Source of the DNA: Halorubrum amylolyticum | GTDB taxonomy: Archaea; Halobacteriota; Halobacteria; Halobacteriales; Haloferacaceae | Assembly (NCBI RefSeq): GCF_004114995.1 | Contig: NZ_SDJP01000004.1 | Span: forward strand, 1-64,000 | Reading direction: 5' to 3' | DNA: 64,000 nucleotides | Shown: piece after piece, positions 42,100 to 49,545 of the stretch | Layout: every line of letters starts with the position of its first letter | Position numbering within the stretch: the stretch's first letter is position 1 | Notes under the pieces: model-generated | Databases searched by the model: none | What the model saw: only the letters and a program-made list of their open reading frames with translations | What the model was told of the DNA's origin: nothing | Made by a program: the position numbers and the translations under genes

Positions 42100-42771
42100 A
42101 TGTACGAAGTGTGCGGTGAGAAGGAACTCAAGGTTATCCTCGCGCTTGATCCAGGCGATTCCATCTCAGGCGTCGCGCGGAAGATCGACGAGAACCGGGA
42201 GACGATCCGTCGCGTCGTGAATAGCCTCGAGGAGGCGGGATACGTCGCGTACGACGATGGGCTTCATCTCATCGATCAGACGCTCCGAGACGCCGGTCTC
42301 GAGTTCCTGACAGCGTCAGCGGACATCTCGCCGCCGTCAATCTCAGAAGCCTATGTCCTCCCGCAGTTCACGGGGATGGAGTATGCATACACTGGCATCG
42401 ATGCGGTCTACGTCTGGACTCGCGGTGGCTACCAGGTCGCTCGCGACCCAGAGGACTATCCGCTGTTCATCGCCGTCCACGAGTCTGACCTCGATGCCTG
42501 GACGGCGTTCTTCGATCGGTTCGAAATCCCGACTGCGGAAGAACGCCTGCCTGCTGCCGACCTCGATGGTTCGATACAGGTGGTACTCAAGCCGCGGCCA
42601 CAGATCGAGGCCGAGATGGTCGACGGACGGCCTGTCATCCCACTCGAAGAAACTGTGGCGTTCGCAAACGAGCACTACGCGCACTTCCAGTCAGCGCTCG
42701 ACATGCTCGGCCGTATGTACGACAGCGTCGACACTGACGCGAACTACCGCCAAACTGACGTGGAGTTCTGA
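42100..42771 (+). CDS. AbiEi-like antitoxin/regulator without an adjacent toxin
   Basis: 223 residues. ELKVILALDPGDSISGVARKIDENRETIRRVVNSLEEAGYVAYDDGLHLID is a winged helix. It is followed by a domain with PPSISEAYVLPQFTGMEYAYTGIDAVYVWTRGGYQVARDPEDYPLFIAVHESDLDAWTAFFDRFEIPTAEER. The same two-domain layout and many motifs recur in the protein at 55594, which precedes a nucleotidyltransferase-type toxin. No such toxin follows here; the next gene is only 73 residues. It may be an orphan regulator or trans-acting antitoxin. GCACAGAATTGTGT at about 42077-42090 is a small inverted repeat close to the start. Confidence 0.65.
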   Translation: MYEVCGEKELKVILALDPGDSISGVARKIDENRETIRRVVNSLEEAGYVAYDDGLHLIDQTLRDAGLEFLTASADISPPSISEAYVLPQFTGMEYAYTGIDAVYVWTRGGYQVARDPEDYPLFIAVHESDLDAWTAFFDRFEIPTAEERLPAADLDGSIQVVLKPRPQIEAEMVDGRPVIPLEETVAFANEHYAHFQSALDMLGRMYDSVDTDANYRQTDVEF

Positions 42772-42844
42772 CAGGAGATTTCTTCGACTGGGAGGGGCCT
42801 GGCCGCTGTTTGTTGCCGCCTTGAGAGAGCGGAGGCGAACAAAA

Positions 42845-43066
42845 ATGAGCGATTCGTCAGATCTATCCGTCGAATCAGACGCTCTCACACCGAAACAGCG
42901 TCTCGAACCGCCAAATACCCGTCTCATCAATGCTGGTATCGCGACGATTCATGACATGGAGACGCTGCGAGCCTGCGTCGCCTACGAGAATGCGAATCAG
43001 CAACGGATCCCGATTCTTCGCCGGCTCAAAGATCGGGCCAGCGAAATTCGCGCAGAAGACAATTGA
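42845..43066 (+). CDS. Small hypothetical protein with possible helix-hairpin-helix
   Basis: 73 residues (MSDSSDLSVESDALTPKQRLEPPNTRLINAGIATIHDMETLRACVAYENANQQRIPILRRLKDRASEIRAEDN). The part LINAGIATIHDMETLRACVAYE could be a short helix-hairpin-helix-like segment, used for DNA or protein contact in other proteins. The function is unknown. The next gene starts close behind. Confidence 0.55.
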   Translation: MSDSSDLSVESDALTPKQRLEPPNTRLINAGIATIHDMETLRACVAYENANQQRIPILRRLKDRASEIRAEDN

Positions 43067-43119
43067 CGCAGCACTCGGGGATGTCTGTCGGAGCCTCGGT
43101 GGGTGGAGGCTCGAATGAG

Positions 43120-43419
43120 ATGAGCGATCAAGCCGAGATCGAAATTCAACGACAGACCGCATTCGGCGACGATGGCCAACTCGAAGTAACTGAAACGAGC
43201 GTCGAGACCTCACTCGAGGACTTCGGTGCTGACGTGGATCATCGCGACCGGGATTCACGTCTTGATCGGCCCGAGGCCAGTGTGTTCGGCGTCGACGATC
43301 GACCCGCAGTTGAGCAATCAACCGAAGGAGATCAGTCAACACTCTTCGCTGATACGGACGAGGATCAGCAGACCCTCGCTGGCGACGATGCAGCCGCTCG
43401 CTGTCTATTCGAAGAATAA
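43120..43419 (+). CDS. Small acidic hypothetical protein
   Basis: 99 residues from ATG 43120 (MSDQAEIEIQRQTAFGDDGQLEVTETSVETSLEDFGADVDHRDRDSRLDRPEASVFGVDD...), very acidic and probably disordered. ATG 43081 is an alternative start. It contains DDRPAVEQSTEGDQSTLFADTDEDQQTLAGDDAAARCLF; repeats of a Q-S/T-L-F/A-A/D pattern resemble short linear motifs that bind partner proteins such as PCNA (QxxLxxFF-like), but no exact PIP-box is present. The function is unknown. Confidence 0.45.
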   Translation: MSDQAEIEIQRQTAFGDDGQLEVTETSVETSLEDFGADVDHRDRDSRLDRPEASVFGVDDRPAVEQSTEGDQSTLFADTDEDQQTLAGDDAAARCLFEE

Positions 43420-43452
43420 ACAGTCCCTATTGATTAGTTATCTGTAGAAATG

Positions 43453-43470
43453 TTATAGTTTGAACTATAA
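43453..43470. promoter_or_regulatory. AT-rich palindrome
   Basis: TTATAGTT-TG-AACTATAA, perfect 8-bp arms, 96 nt before the DUF6166 copy 2 start. Possibly an operator or TATA-overlapping site. Confidence 0.5.
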
Positions 43471-43522
43471 TAGTCTGAGTTCTAACTTTGAAGCGACGCT
43501 GAGGGGTTAATAGCCGGTGGTA

Positions 43523-43551
43523 GTTTTTCGACCCCCAGCAGGGTGCGGGGA
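43523..43551 (+). promoter_or_regulatory. Promoter-leader element
   Basis: GTTTTTCGACCCCC-AGCAGGG-TGC-GGGG, 15 nt before ATG 43566. Confidence 0.6.
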
Positions 43552-43565
43552 ATCCGAACGCCCGC

Positions 43566-44261
43566 ATGCAACCGATGGAGATGAATTCGACTACCGACCC
43601 ACGAGCAGTCGTACAGGATGCGAGTGAGCGATGGCAGGCGAGTGCAGACTGCGTTGAGTACGTCGGAATGCGTGTCGACGGAACGCCAGTGGTCCTGAAC
43701 CTCACCGCACACGAACGCCTCTCCCCAAATCGAAGTCTCGGTCTCGTGCGGCATAGCCCGGCGGAATTCGACTGGGGCTATACGGGAAGCGGACCGGCAC
43801 AGCTCGCCTGTGTGCTCCTCCTCGATTACACCGACAACGAAACTGTCGCCCAGCAACACTACATCCAGTTCCGCAACGACGTGGTCAGTCAGCTGGTGTG
43901 TGATGGCCCGGCCGACTGCTGGCACCTCACCGGGGAGGATATCGAGGCGGCACTCGCCGAATTCGAAGAGTACCGAGCACTCACGCCAGATGGTGGGGCG
44001 CCGTCATCGTCACTGCCGGCGAATTGGAGTGCGGTGAGCCGGACAGATCGGACAGTCTTCCAACGTCGAGATATCGACCACTACGTCGTCCGCGCCAAAG
44101 GGAGCGAAGAGTGGTTGATCATACTTTGTGCGCAGGGGGACCGGGCGTATCCCGCCCCGCTTGACCATCGAACACTTCCGGTCGAGAACGACCCTGTCTC
44201 TGCCGTTCAGGCACTCGTCGCTGAGAGTAACGACCTCGTCGAGCCAGAGGAGGCCAACTGA
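43566..44261 (+). CDS. DUF6166-like protein, copy 2, with C-terminal extension
   Basis: 231 residues. The first ~130 align with the protein at 41358 (ADCVEYVGMRVDGTPVVLNLT, LSPNRSLGLVRHSPAEFDWGYTGSGPAQLACVLLLDYTDNETVAQQHYIQFRNDVVSQL). An extra C-terminal domain follows (SAVSRTDRTVFQRRDIDHYVVRAKGSEEWLIILCAQGDRAYPAPL), a beta-rich segment. The function is unknown. ATG 43566 is the first of three close in-frame ATGs. Its last base is also the first base of the next ATG, so the two genes are coupled. Confidence 0.7.
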   Translation: MQPMEMNSTTDPRAVVQDASERWQASADCVEYVGMRVDGTPVVLNLTAHERLSPNRSLGLVRHSPAEFDWGYTGSGPAQLACVLLLDYTDNETVAQQHYIQFRNDVVSQLVCDGPADCWHLTGEDIEAALAEFEEYRALTPDGGAPSSSLPANWSAVSRTDRTVFQRRDIDHYVVRAKGSEEWLIILCAQGDRAYPAPLDHRTLPVENDPVSAVQALVAESNDLVEPEEAN

Positions 44262-44416
44262 TGGAGAAATTCCGACTTTCGCGAGCAACGTACCAGCTCA
44301 TCGAACGCGCTGTCACGGCGCTGGAGTGCATCGGCCGAGAACTCAAGCGATACAACGACCGGCACGAGCGAATAGCTGGGAAAGACACAGACGAGACGAA
44401 TCCCGGCGAATCATGA
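44261..44416 (+). CDS. Very small basic protein (51 aa)
   Basis: 51 residues (MEKFRLSRATYQLIERAVTALECIGRELKRYNDRHERIAGKDTDETNPGES), mostly one amphipathic helix. Its ATG overlaps the DUF6166 stop by one base and its stop overlaps the next ATG (ATGA), which strongly suggests a translated, coupled gene. The function is unknown. Confidence 0.55.
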   Translation: MEKFRLSRATYQLIERAVTALECIGRELKRYNDRHERIAGKDTDETNPGES

Positions 44417-44949
44417 CTGGCGAAGCGACGCTTGATGACTTCGAGAGCGAGACATCATCCGGAGAGTCCGGCTCGCTCTCACTGGAAGAGCGACTCCTCA
44501 CCCCGATCTCGCCGTCAGTGGGACTTCGGCTGATTCCCGGTCGTGGTGATCCGCTCTATCTCCAGAACCGGGGCACTGAGCGGTATCTGTTCCGCGACGA
44601 GCACAACCGATGGTTCATCCTTCAACCCTCGGCGAAGGACTCAGAAGAGGCGTTCGTCCGCTGGGTGTATCTCCCAGCAGACCGGCCCGAACGGCTGGCA
44701 CAGTCGGCGCTTCGTCGACGGACAGTGATCGGCTATGATTACGTTCAGCGGTCGGCCGCACCAGATCCAGTCAGATCGACGGTGACGGCGATGTTCGTCA
44801 CGGAACCGTGGTCCGACACCGCCTACGAGTGTGGGTCGTGTGAGGCGCTGTTCGACACGGCACAAGAGCACGCCCTGCACTGCTGGGACGCACATCCGTG
44901 GGTGCCGAATCCTGAACAGGTGCGCCGTCGACGCCACGCCGACGAGTGA
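44413..44949 (+). CDS. C2H2-zinc-finger-tailed hypothetical protein
   Basis: 178 residues. The middle (GLRLIPGRGDPLYLQNRGTERYLFRDEHNRWFILQPSAKDSEEAFVRWVYLPADRP) is a beta-rich domain. The tail carries a single C2H2-like finger, YECGSCEALFDTAQEHALHCWDAH. Single-finger proteins are often DNA- or protein-binding in haloarchaea. Coupled by a 4-nt overlap to the 51-residue gene upstream and thus part of the DUF6166 copy 2 operon. Confidence 0.6.
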   Translation: MTGEATLDDFESETSSGESGSLSLEERLLTPISPSVGLRLIPGRGDPLYLQNRGTERYLFRDEHNRWFILQPSAKDSEEAFVRWVYLPADRPERLAQSALRRRTVIGYDYVQRSAAPDPVRSTVTAMFVTEPWSDTAYECGSCEALFDTAQEHALHCWDAHPWVPNPEQVRRRRHADE

Positions 44950-44989
44950 ATTGAAGAGCCGAAGCCAGGTGTCGAGACCGTCCAGATGT

Positions 44990-45030
44990 TTAACCAACAG
45001 TACTGGATTCGTGGGCGGGGCGTTGGTTAA
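44990..45030. repeat. 41-bp inverted repeat, copy 5
   Basis: TTAACCAACA 44990-44999 and CGTTGGTTAA 45021-45030, spacer 21 nt; the leader element of the next gene starts 7-10 nt later. Confidence 0.9.
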
Positions 45031-45036
45031 GAGTGG

Positions 45037-45071
45037 TTGTTTTTGCGCCCGTGAGAGGGGCGCAGGGCGCG
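45037..45071 (+). promoter_or_regulatory. Promoter-leader element
   Basis: TTGTTTTTGCGCCC-GTGAGA-GGGGCG-CAG-GGCGCG, about 50 nt before ATG 45121. Confidence 0.6.
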
Positions 45072-45120
45072 TGATGAGAGCGCCGTCGCGAGCGACGAAT
45101 TCGATTTCGAGGTGACTGCA

Positions 45121-46281
45121 ATGAAAGACCCAGAATCCAGAACCGTGTTCGCTGGCGTCGACGGACGAACCGATACAGAACTACCCGACTGGTACCGCCG
45201 GAAGAAAACGGTCGACGAACCGAAGTCCTTCGCCGAGACGATTCGTGACCTCCCGCAGGCCGTCGAGACGACAGTCGCATACCGGAATCCCTACTCCGAC
45301 GAGTGGGTCGAAACGGAGCGCTTCAACGCCCTGGTCGAGCCGACAAGAGCGCGCGACCACGCGACAGACGGCGAGCCCGACGCAGACCCACTATTTCACG
45401 TCCCCACGGACAGTTACGCGATCATCAACCCGGTGGATGTGTACAGGCCCTTGGAAGAGGTCCTTCGCGAGGAGACCATCGACGGGTCGCCGCTCGGGAA
45501 CGTGATGTTCGGCGAGATCCGGCGCTACCGGGGCGGCGGCGAGGTCCATATGGACGTGATGTTCGACGGCCTCGAAGTCCGGCTGCCCGGGCGGTCAGAC
45601 CCGATCACGATGGGCGTGACCTCCGGCTACGACTTCTTCGGTGAGCACGCCGTCTACGTCGAGGGATTCGCTCAGGACGGGTACTGCTCGAATTCGATGC
45701 GCTCGCTCACCGACAAGGAAGTCATCAAGCACGTCGGGGACGTTCGGGACTTCCGGACCTGGTGGGAGGAGATTCTCGCCCAGGTCGAACTCGTCGCCGA
45801 CGACCTCTTCGAATTCATCCGAGATGCGCAGGAGATCGATCTCGAGTTCTCCGAGCTCCCGTTCACCGTCACCGAGTTTTACAGCCTGCTGGGATTCCCG
45901 GACTATCTCGCAGAGCGTGCTGCCGAGGATGCCGAGGCGAACGCTGCGTCGCCGTTCGAGATCGATATGTGGACGCTGCACTCCGGCGCGACGTACGCGC
46001 TCACTCACTTCTTCCAGGGCAAGGAGGGTGCGTCGCTGGACGGCTACGTCCGCACGGCCAACGACATCCTGTTCAACCCCGAGGGTACCATCGAGCGCGT
46101 CGAGCGAGCCTACGAGGAGCAGCTCGAGGCGGACGGCGACGACGGGTCGCAGGCGTCGCTCGCCGGCGAGCGTGCGCTCGCGAGCATCGAGCGCGTCAGC
46201 GATGATCTACAGGAGAAGGTCGACCAGTTCGAGGAGCGTGAAGATGCGCTGCGTGAGCGGTTCCAAGAGGCGATGGGCTGA
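45121..46281 (+). CDS. DUF932-like plasmid/phage protein
   Basis: 386 residues. SYAIINPVDVYRPLEEVLREETIDGSPLGNVMFGEIRRYRGGGEVHMDVMFDGLEVRLPG...GVTSGYDFFGEHAVYVEGFAQDGYCSNSM recalls DUF932/LGT-type plasmid and phage proteins, with a helical C-terminal half (TEFYSLLGFPDYLAERA...WTLHSGATYALTHFFQGKEG...). The exact role of DUF932 is unknown; members often sit near recombination or replication genes. GTG 45112 is an alternative start. Inverted repeat copy 5 and a leader precede it. Confidence 0.6.
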   Translation: MKDPESRTVFAGVDGRTDTELPDWYRRKKTVDEPKSFAETIRDLPQAVETTVAYRNPYSDEWVETERFNALVEPTRARDHATDGEPDADPLFHVPTDSYAIINPVDVYRPLEEVLREETIDGSPLGNVMFGEIRRYRGGGEVHMDVMFDGLEVRLPGRSDPITMGVTSGYDFFGEHAVYVEGFAQDGYCSNSMRSLTDKEVIKHVGDVRDFRTWWEEILAQVELVADDLFEFIRDAQEIDLEFSELPFTVTEFYSLLGFPDYLAERAAEDAEANAASPFEIDMWTLHSGATYALTHFFQGKEGASLDGYVRTANDILFNPEGTIERVERAYEEQLEADGDDGSQASLAGERALASIERVSDDLQEKVDQFEEREDALRERFQEAMG

Positions 46282-46323
46282 TTGTCGGAGCGGCGTTCAC
46301 TGAAACTGTCCTCAAACAGCCGT

Positions 46324-46878
46324 TTACGTGAGCGGTTCCGGTTCCTCGTTATATTCGACGACTAATTCGACATCATCAGGACCGAATTCATCGCGTTCCG
46401 CTTCCAGCGTATCAAGAGCGTCTTTAACCGGGAAGAAATCCGGCTTCTCGAGTGCATCTTCTGTGGCCCAAGCGTATCGAATCGTTTGCTCCGAATCGAT
46501 GAGGAACACGGCACGCTGTGGAACGCGCTCGTGGTTCTCCCATTCGTCATAACAGACATCATATGACTCGGCAACCCGCCCGGAACTATCACTAAGTAAC
46601 GGGAAATTGATGCCGTATTCCTCGGCGAATGCTCGGTGGGCGTAGACGCTGTCCCCAGAAATTGCCCAGACATCGAGCGCCGGCGTCAGCTGAAACCACT
46701 CTGCATCGCGGATCGCACACAGTTCGTTTGTACAAACAGGACTGAAATCAAATGGGTAAAAAACTAGCAACGCAGCCCGATCATCCGCAGTTGTCTCATC
46801 CAAGCTGTACTCGGTTTGTTCTCCGTCACGGAGACCTGGAAGAGTGAATGACGGTGCAGACGCTCCCTCGTTTATCAT
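46324..46878 (-). CDS. Peroxiredoxin (AhpC/TSA family), second copy
   Basis: 184 residues: MINEGASAPSFTLPGLRDGEQTEYSL, then ALLVFYPFDFSPVCTNELCAIRDAEW with the peroxidatic cysteine and a second cysteine five residues on, and RAVFLIDSEQTIRYAWATED. It detoxifies peroxides and probably uses an intramolecular disulfide. It is paralogous to the enzyme at 27447. It lies beside the mercury/redox genes, which suggests an oxidative-stress function in metal exposure. Confidence 0.85.
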   Translation of the reverse strand: MINEGASAPSFTLPGLRDGEQTEYSLDETTADDRAALLVFYPFDFSPVCTNELCAIRDAEWFQLTPALDVWAISGDSVYAHRAFAEEYGINFPLLSDSSGRVAESYDVCYDEWENHERVPQRAVFLIDSEQTIRYAWATEDALEKPDFFPVKDALDTLEAERDEFGPDDVELVVEYNEEPEPLT

Positions 46879-46979
46879 GCGTCACAGTAGCACACGAAGA
46901 AAGGATAGTCTTGGGGCTAACACCCCCACCTGAATGGAGTAGCCTCAAATGTGGGATGAAATTCACTGGAATCCGTACG

Positions 46980-47324
46980 TCAGGAGTTCGCCGTCGCCCA
47001 CTCAAGAAGGGGTTCTAATCTCGAACGAATCTCATCCCCTTCGTCAGTTAGCGCGTATTCGACGCGTGGCGGAATTTCGTTGTACTGCGTCCGTGAGACG
47101 ATCCCTGCCTCCTCGAATTCGTCGAGGCGTTTCGAGATTGTCGACGTGCTCGCTGTAGGGAGGTGCGCCTCGATCTCCGCGAACCGCAGCGAATCGTGTG
47201 CGCCGATGATACTGACGAGTTGCATCGCGTATTTTCGGCTCAACGTGTCGATAACTCCTGTGAGCGGACAATAGCACGTCCCCTCAACATCGCACGTTGG
47301 CGCCGGTGAAGTAGTATCTGCCAT
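46980..47324 (-). CDS. HxlR-family winged-helix regulator
   Basis: 114 residues. YCPLTGVIDTLSRKYAMQLVSIIGAHDSLRFAEIEAHLPTASTSTISKRLDEFEEAGIVSRTQYNEIPPRVEYALTDEGDEI is the HxlR winged-helix fold. Cysteines near the start (CDVEGTCYC) could sense metal or redox state, as in other HxlR proteins. It is divergent from merA with a 78-nt promoter region between them, so it likely regulates the mercury reductase and itself. Confidence 0.8.
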   Translation of the reverse strand: MADTTSPAPTCDVEGTCYCPLTGVIDTLSRKYAMQLVSIIGAHDSLRFAEIEAHLPTASTSTISKRLDEFEEAGIVSRTQYNEIPPRVEYALTDEGDEIRSRLEPLLEWATANS

Positions 47325-47402
47325 AGCTTCGTGGCCTCCAACCTACTCTATAGCTTCGGACTCTGGAGTATAAGAACTTCCCGTCGTAAAGTTTCGGTAT
47401 AG
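47323..47402. promoter_or_regulatory. Divergent promoter region of hxlR-like gene and merA
   Basis: ATAGCTTCG is repeated at 47323-47331 and 47350-47358 (period 27). GAGTATAAGAAC (about 47367-47378) is a TATA box for merA, about 28-35 nt before ATG 47403. Confidence 0.55.
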
Positions 47403-48857
47403 ATGACTCACACATCCGACTATGATCTCGTGATTCTCGGCGGTGGCGCCGCAGCTTTCGCCGCGATCACTGAAGCGAGCCGACGGGACCTCTCGACGGC
47501 GATGGTGAACACCGGCTTGCCCATCGGCGGAACCTGCGTGAACGTCGGCTGTGTCCCGAGTAAGCATCTGCTTGCCGTCGCCGAGAGCGGCGCTGCAGCG
47601 TCGGAGAATCCCTTCGACGCCGTTCGATACCCTGAGGAACCGACTGTCGACTGGGCCGACGCACCCGACGGGACCGACGACCTCGTCGAGGGATTCCGGC
47701 GGGAGAATTACGTCGATGTCGCCGAGCACTTCGAGACCGACATCTACGAGGGGTACGGCCAGCTGGTCGACGACACAACCATCGAGGTCGTCGACGGCGC
47801 CGACGAGGGCGCGCGCATTACTGGAGAGAAGGCGCTCGTCGCGACTGGCAGTTCACCGTGGGCGCCGCCCATCGACGGCCTCGAGGAGGTCGATTACTAC
47901 ACGAGCGAAACCATCCTCGAGGAGCGCGACCTCCCCGAGAGTATCCTAATGCTCGGTGGTGGGTACATCGCGCTGGAGTGGGGCCAGATCCTCCACCGTG
48001 TCGGCGTCGACGTGACGATTCTCCAGCGCTCCGAGCGCGTCCTCTCGGACATGGAAGGCCAACTTGGTCGCGAGATGCAGCGTGCATTCGATGAGGAAGG
48101 CATCGAGATACTCACCGATAACGACTTCCGGCGCGTCCGCAGGCCAGCAGCTGACGGCGGCGCCGAAGCGATCCAGTCGGGCGTCGCCGTCGAAACAACC
48201 GTCGACGGCACTGAGCGAACGGTCACCGGCGACGCGCTGTTCGTCGCGACCGGGGTCCAGCCCAACAGCGAGGAGATCAGTCTCGAAACGGTAGGGGTCG
48301 AAACGAACCCCGATGGAACGATTCGTGTCGACGAGTACTTCCAGACGACGAATCCCGACATCTACGCGGCGGGCGACGTGATCGGCGAGCCCGAACTGGA
48401 GACGGTCGCCGCCAAGGAGGGCAATCACGCCGTCAAGAATGCCTTCGGCAACGAGGGCGTCAGCATCGACTACGATGCAGTCCCCGCAGTCGTGTTCACC
48501 AGCCCCGAAGTCGCCGCCGTCGGGACGACCGAACTCGAGTATATGGACGAGCACGGCACCTGTTCGTGCCGGACCGTCCAGATGGCGGACGTGCCGCGGG
48601 CGAAAGCCGTGAAGAATACTGACGGCCTCGTCCAGGTCGTCAAACACCACGAGACCGACGAAATCGTCGGTGTCCACATGGTCGGGCCGCGTGCCGCCGA
48701 CATGATTATGGAAGCCACGCTGGCTGTGAGGTTCGGACTGACCGTCGACGACATCATCGATACTGTCCACCCGTTCCCGACGTTCTCCGAGGCGTTCAAG
48801 CAGGCCTGTCAGGCGTTCCGTCGGGATACGTCCAAAATGAGCTGCTGTATCGAGTGA
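47403..48857 (+). CDS. merA: Mercuric reductase
   Basis: 484 residues. FAD-binding start (YDLVILGGGAAAFAAITEA), the redox-active pair in GGTCVNVGCVPSK (C44/C49), a NAD(P)H-binding domain (ESILMLGGGYIALEWGQIL), GDALFVATGVQPNS, YAAGDVIGEPELETVAAKEG and the dimer interface with VGVHMVGPRAADMI. It ends SCCIE; the vicinal C-terminal cysteines hand Hg(II) to the active site of the partner subunit. It reduces Hg(II) to volatile Hg(0) with NADPH. It has no N-terminal metal-binding domain, and no merB is visible nearby. The divergent HxlR-like gene is the probable regulator. Confidence 0.93.
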   Translation: MTHTSDYDLVILGGGAAAFAAITEASRRDLSTAMVNTGLPIGGTCVNVGCVPSKHLLAVAESGAAASENPFDAVRYPEEPTVDWADAPDGTDDLVEGFRRENYVDVAEHFETDIYEGYGQLVDDTTIEVVDGADEGARITGEKALVATGSSPWAPPIDGLEEVDYYTSETILEERDLPESILMLGGGYIALEWGQILHRVGVDVTILQRSERVLSDMEGQLGREMQRAFDEEGIEILTDNDFRRVRRPAADGGAEAIQSGVAVETTVDGTERTVTGDALFVATGVQPNSEEISLETVGVETNPDGTIRVDEYFQTTNPDIYAAGDVIGEPELETVAAKEGNHAVKNAFGNEGVSIDYDAVPAVVFTSPEVAAVGTTELEYMDEHGTCSCRTVQMADVPRAKAVKNTDGLVQVVKHHETDEIVGVHMVGPRAADMIMEATLAVRFGLTVDDIIDTVHPFPTFSEAFKQACQAFRRDTSKMSCCIE

Positions 48858-48859
48858 GG

Positions 48860-49414
48860 TCAGTCGTCGGTCGAGAACACGTCCTCGAGCGTGCCGCTCT
48901 CGCCCAGTTCGATGAGGGCACGGTTCAAAAGTTCGCGAACGATGAACTCCTCGTAGTGCTGGGTATCGCAGTATTCACAGGGTTTCATCTCGCGGGCGAC
49001 CGCCTCGATCTCAGTACCGTGGTCCGCGTACAACGTCTCGATGAGGGATGTCAGCTCCTCGGATGCGGTGGACTGCGCCCCTGCAAGGGTTTCGTCGGCA
49101 CCCTCCGGGAGCTCGTACGAGAAGACTCGCGTGTTCGACTTGTAGTACTTCCGCGTCCCCCCACCAGCTTCCTCGAGACGGGCGATCTCAACCATCCCCG
49201 CGTCCTTCAGGACATTCACGTGGTGGCGGACCGTTGTTTCCGCCTTCTCCTCGCCGCGACGATGCAGTTCGTCGTGAATCTCCTCGATCGTCAGTTCATC
49301 GGTCGCGAGCATATCGAGGATCTTCGCCCGGACGTCGTTCTCCAGCGCCTTCGCTTTTTCCGGGTCTGTCGTCACGACTTCGCGGATCGGCACATCAGAT
49401 TCGAGGAGCGCCAT
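48860..49414 (-). CDS. ArsR-like winged-helix regulator with cysteine-rich tail
   Basis: 184 residues. TTDPEKAKALENDVRAKILDMLATDELTIEEIHDELHRRGEEKAETTVRHHVNVLKDAGMVEIARLEEAGGGTRKYYKSNTRVF is an ArsR/winged-helix domain. The C-terminal region has CEYCDTQHYEEFI, which could bind Cu or another thiophilic metal. It is divergent from the copper-type ATPase gene, so it probably represses that pump until metal is present. ATG 49414 begins MALLESDVP; the upstream frame is hydrophobic low-complexity and was excluded. Confidence 0.78.
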   Translation of the reverse strand: MALLESDVPIREVVTTDPEKAKALENDVRAKILDMLATDELTIEEIHDELHRRGEEKAETTVRHHVNVLKDAGMVEIARLEEAGGGTRKYYKSNTRVFSYELPEGADETLAGAQSTASEELTSLIETLYADHGTEIEAVAREMKPCEYCDTQHYEEFIVRELLNRALIELGESGTLEDVFSTDD

Positions 49415-49470
49415 TCTTGTGAGGAGATAGGCGAACAACGACAGTAAGAGTAACGCCACTCTCCCGACAT

Positions 49471-49492
49471 CGGTATTAGGACTTTGATACCG
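49471..49492. promoter_or_regulatory. Inverted repeat in the divergent regulator/ATPase promoter
   Basis: CGGTAT (49471-49476) and ATACCG (49487-49492) separated by 10 nt, about midway between the divergent ArsR-like and ATPase starts. A plausible metal-responsive operator. Confidence 0.55.
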
Positions 49493-49545
49493 CTATAATT
49501 ATTGTCGTAATGATTTTCCGCGTCGCGCGATAACCACCACTCACG

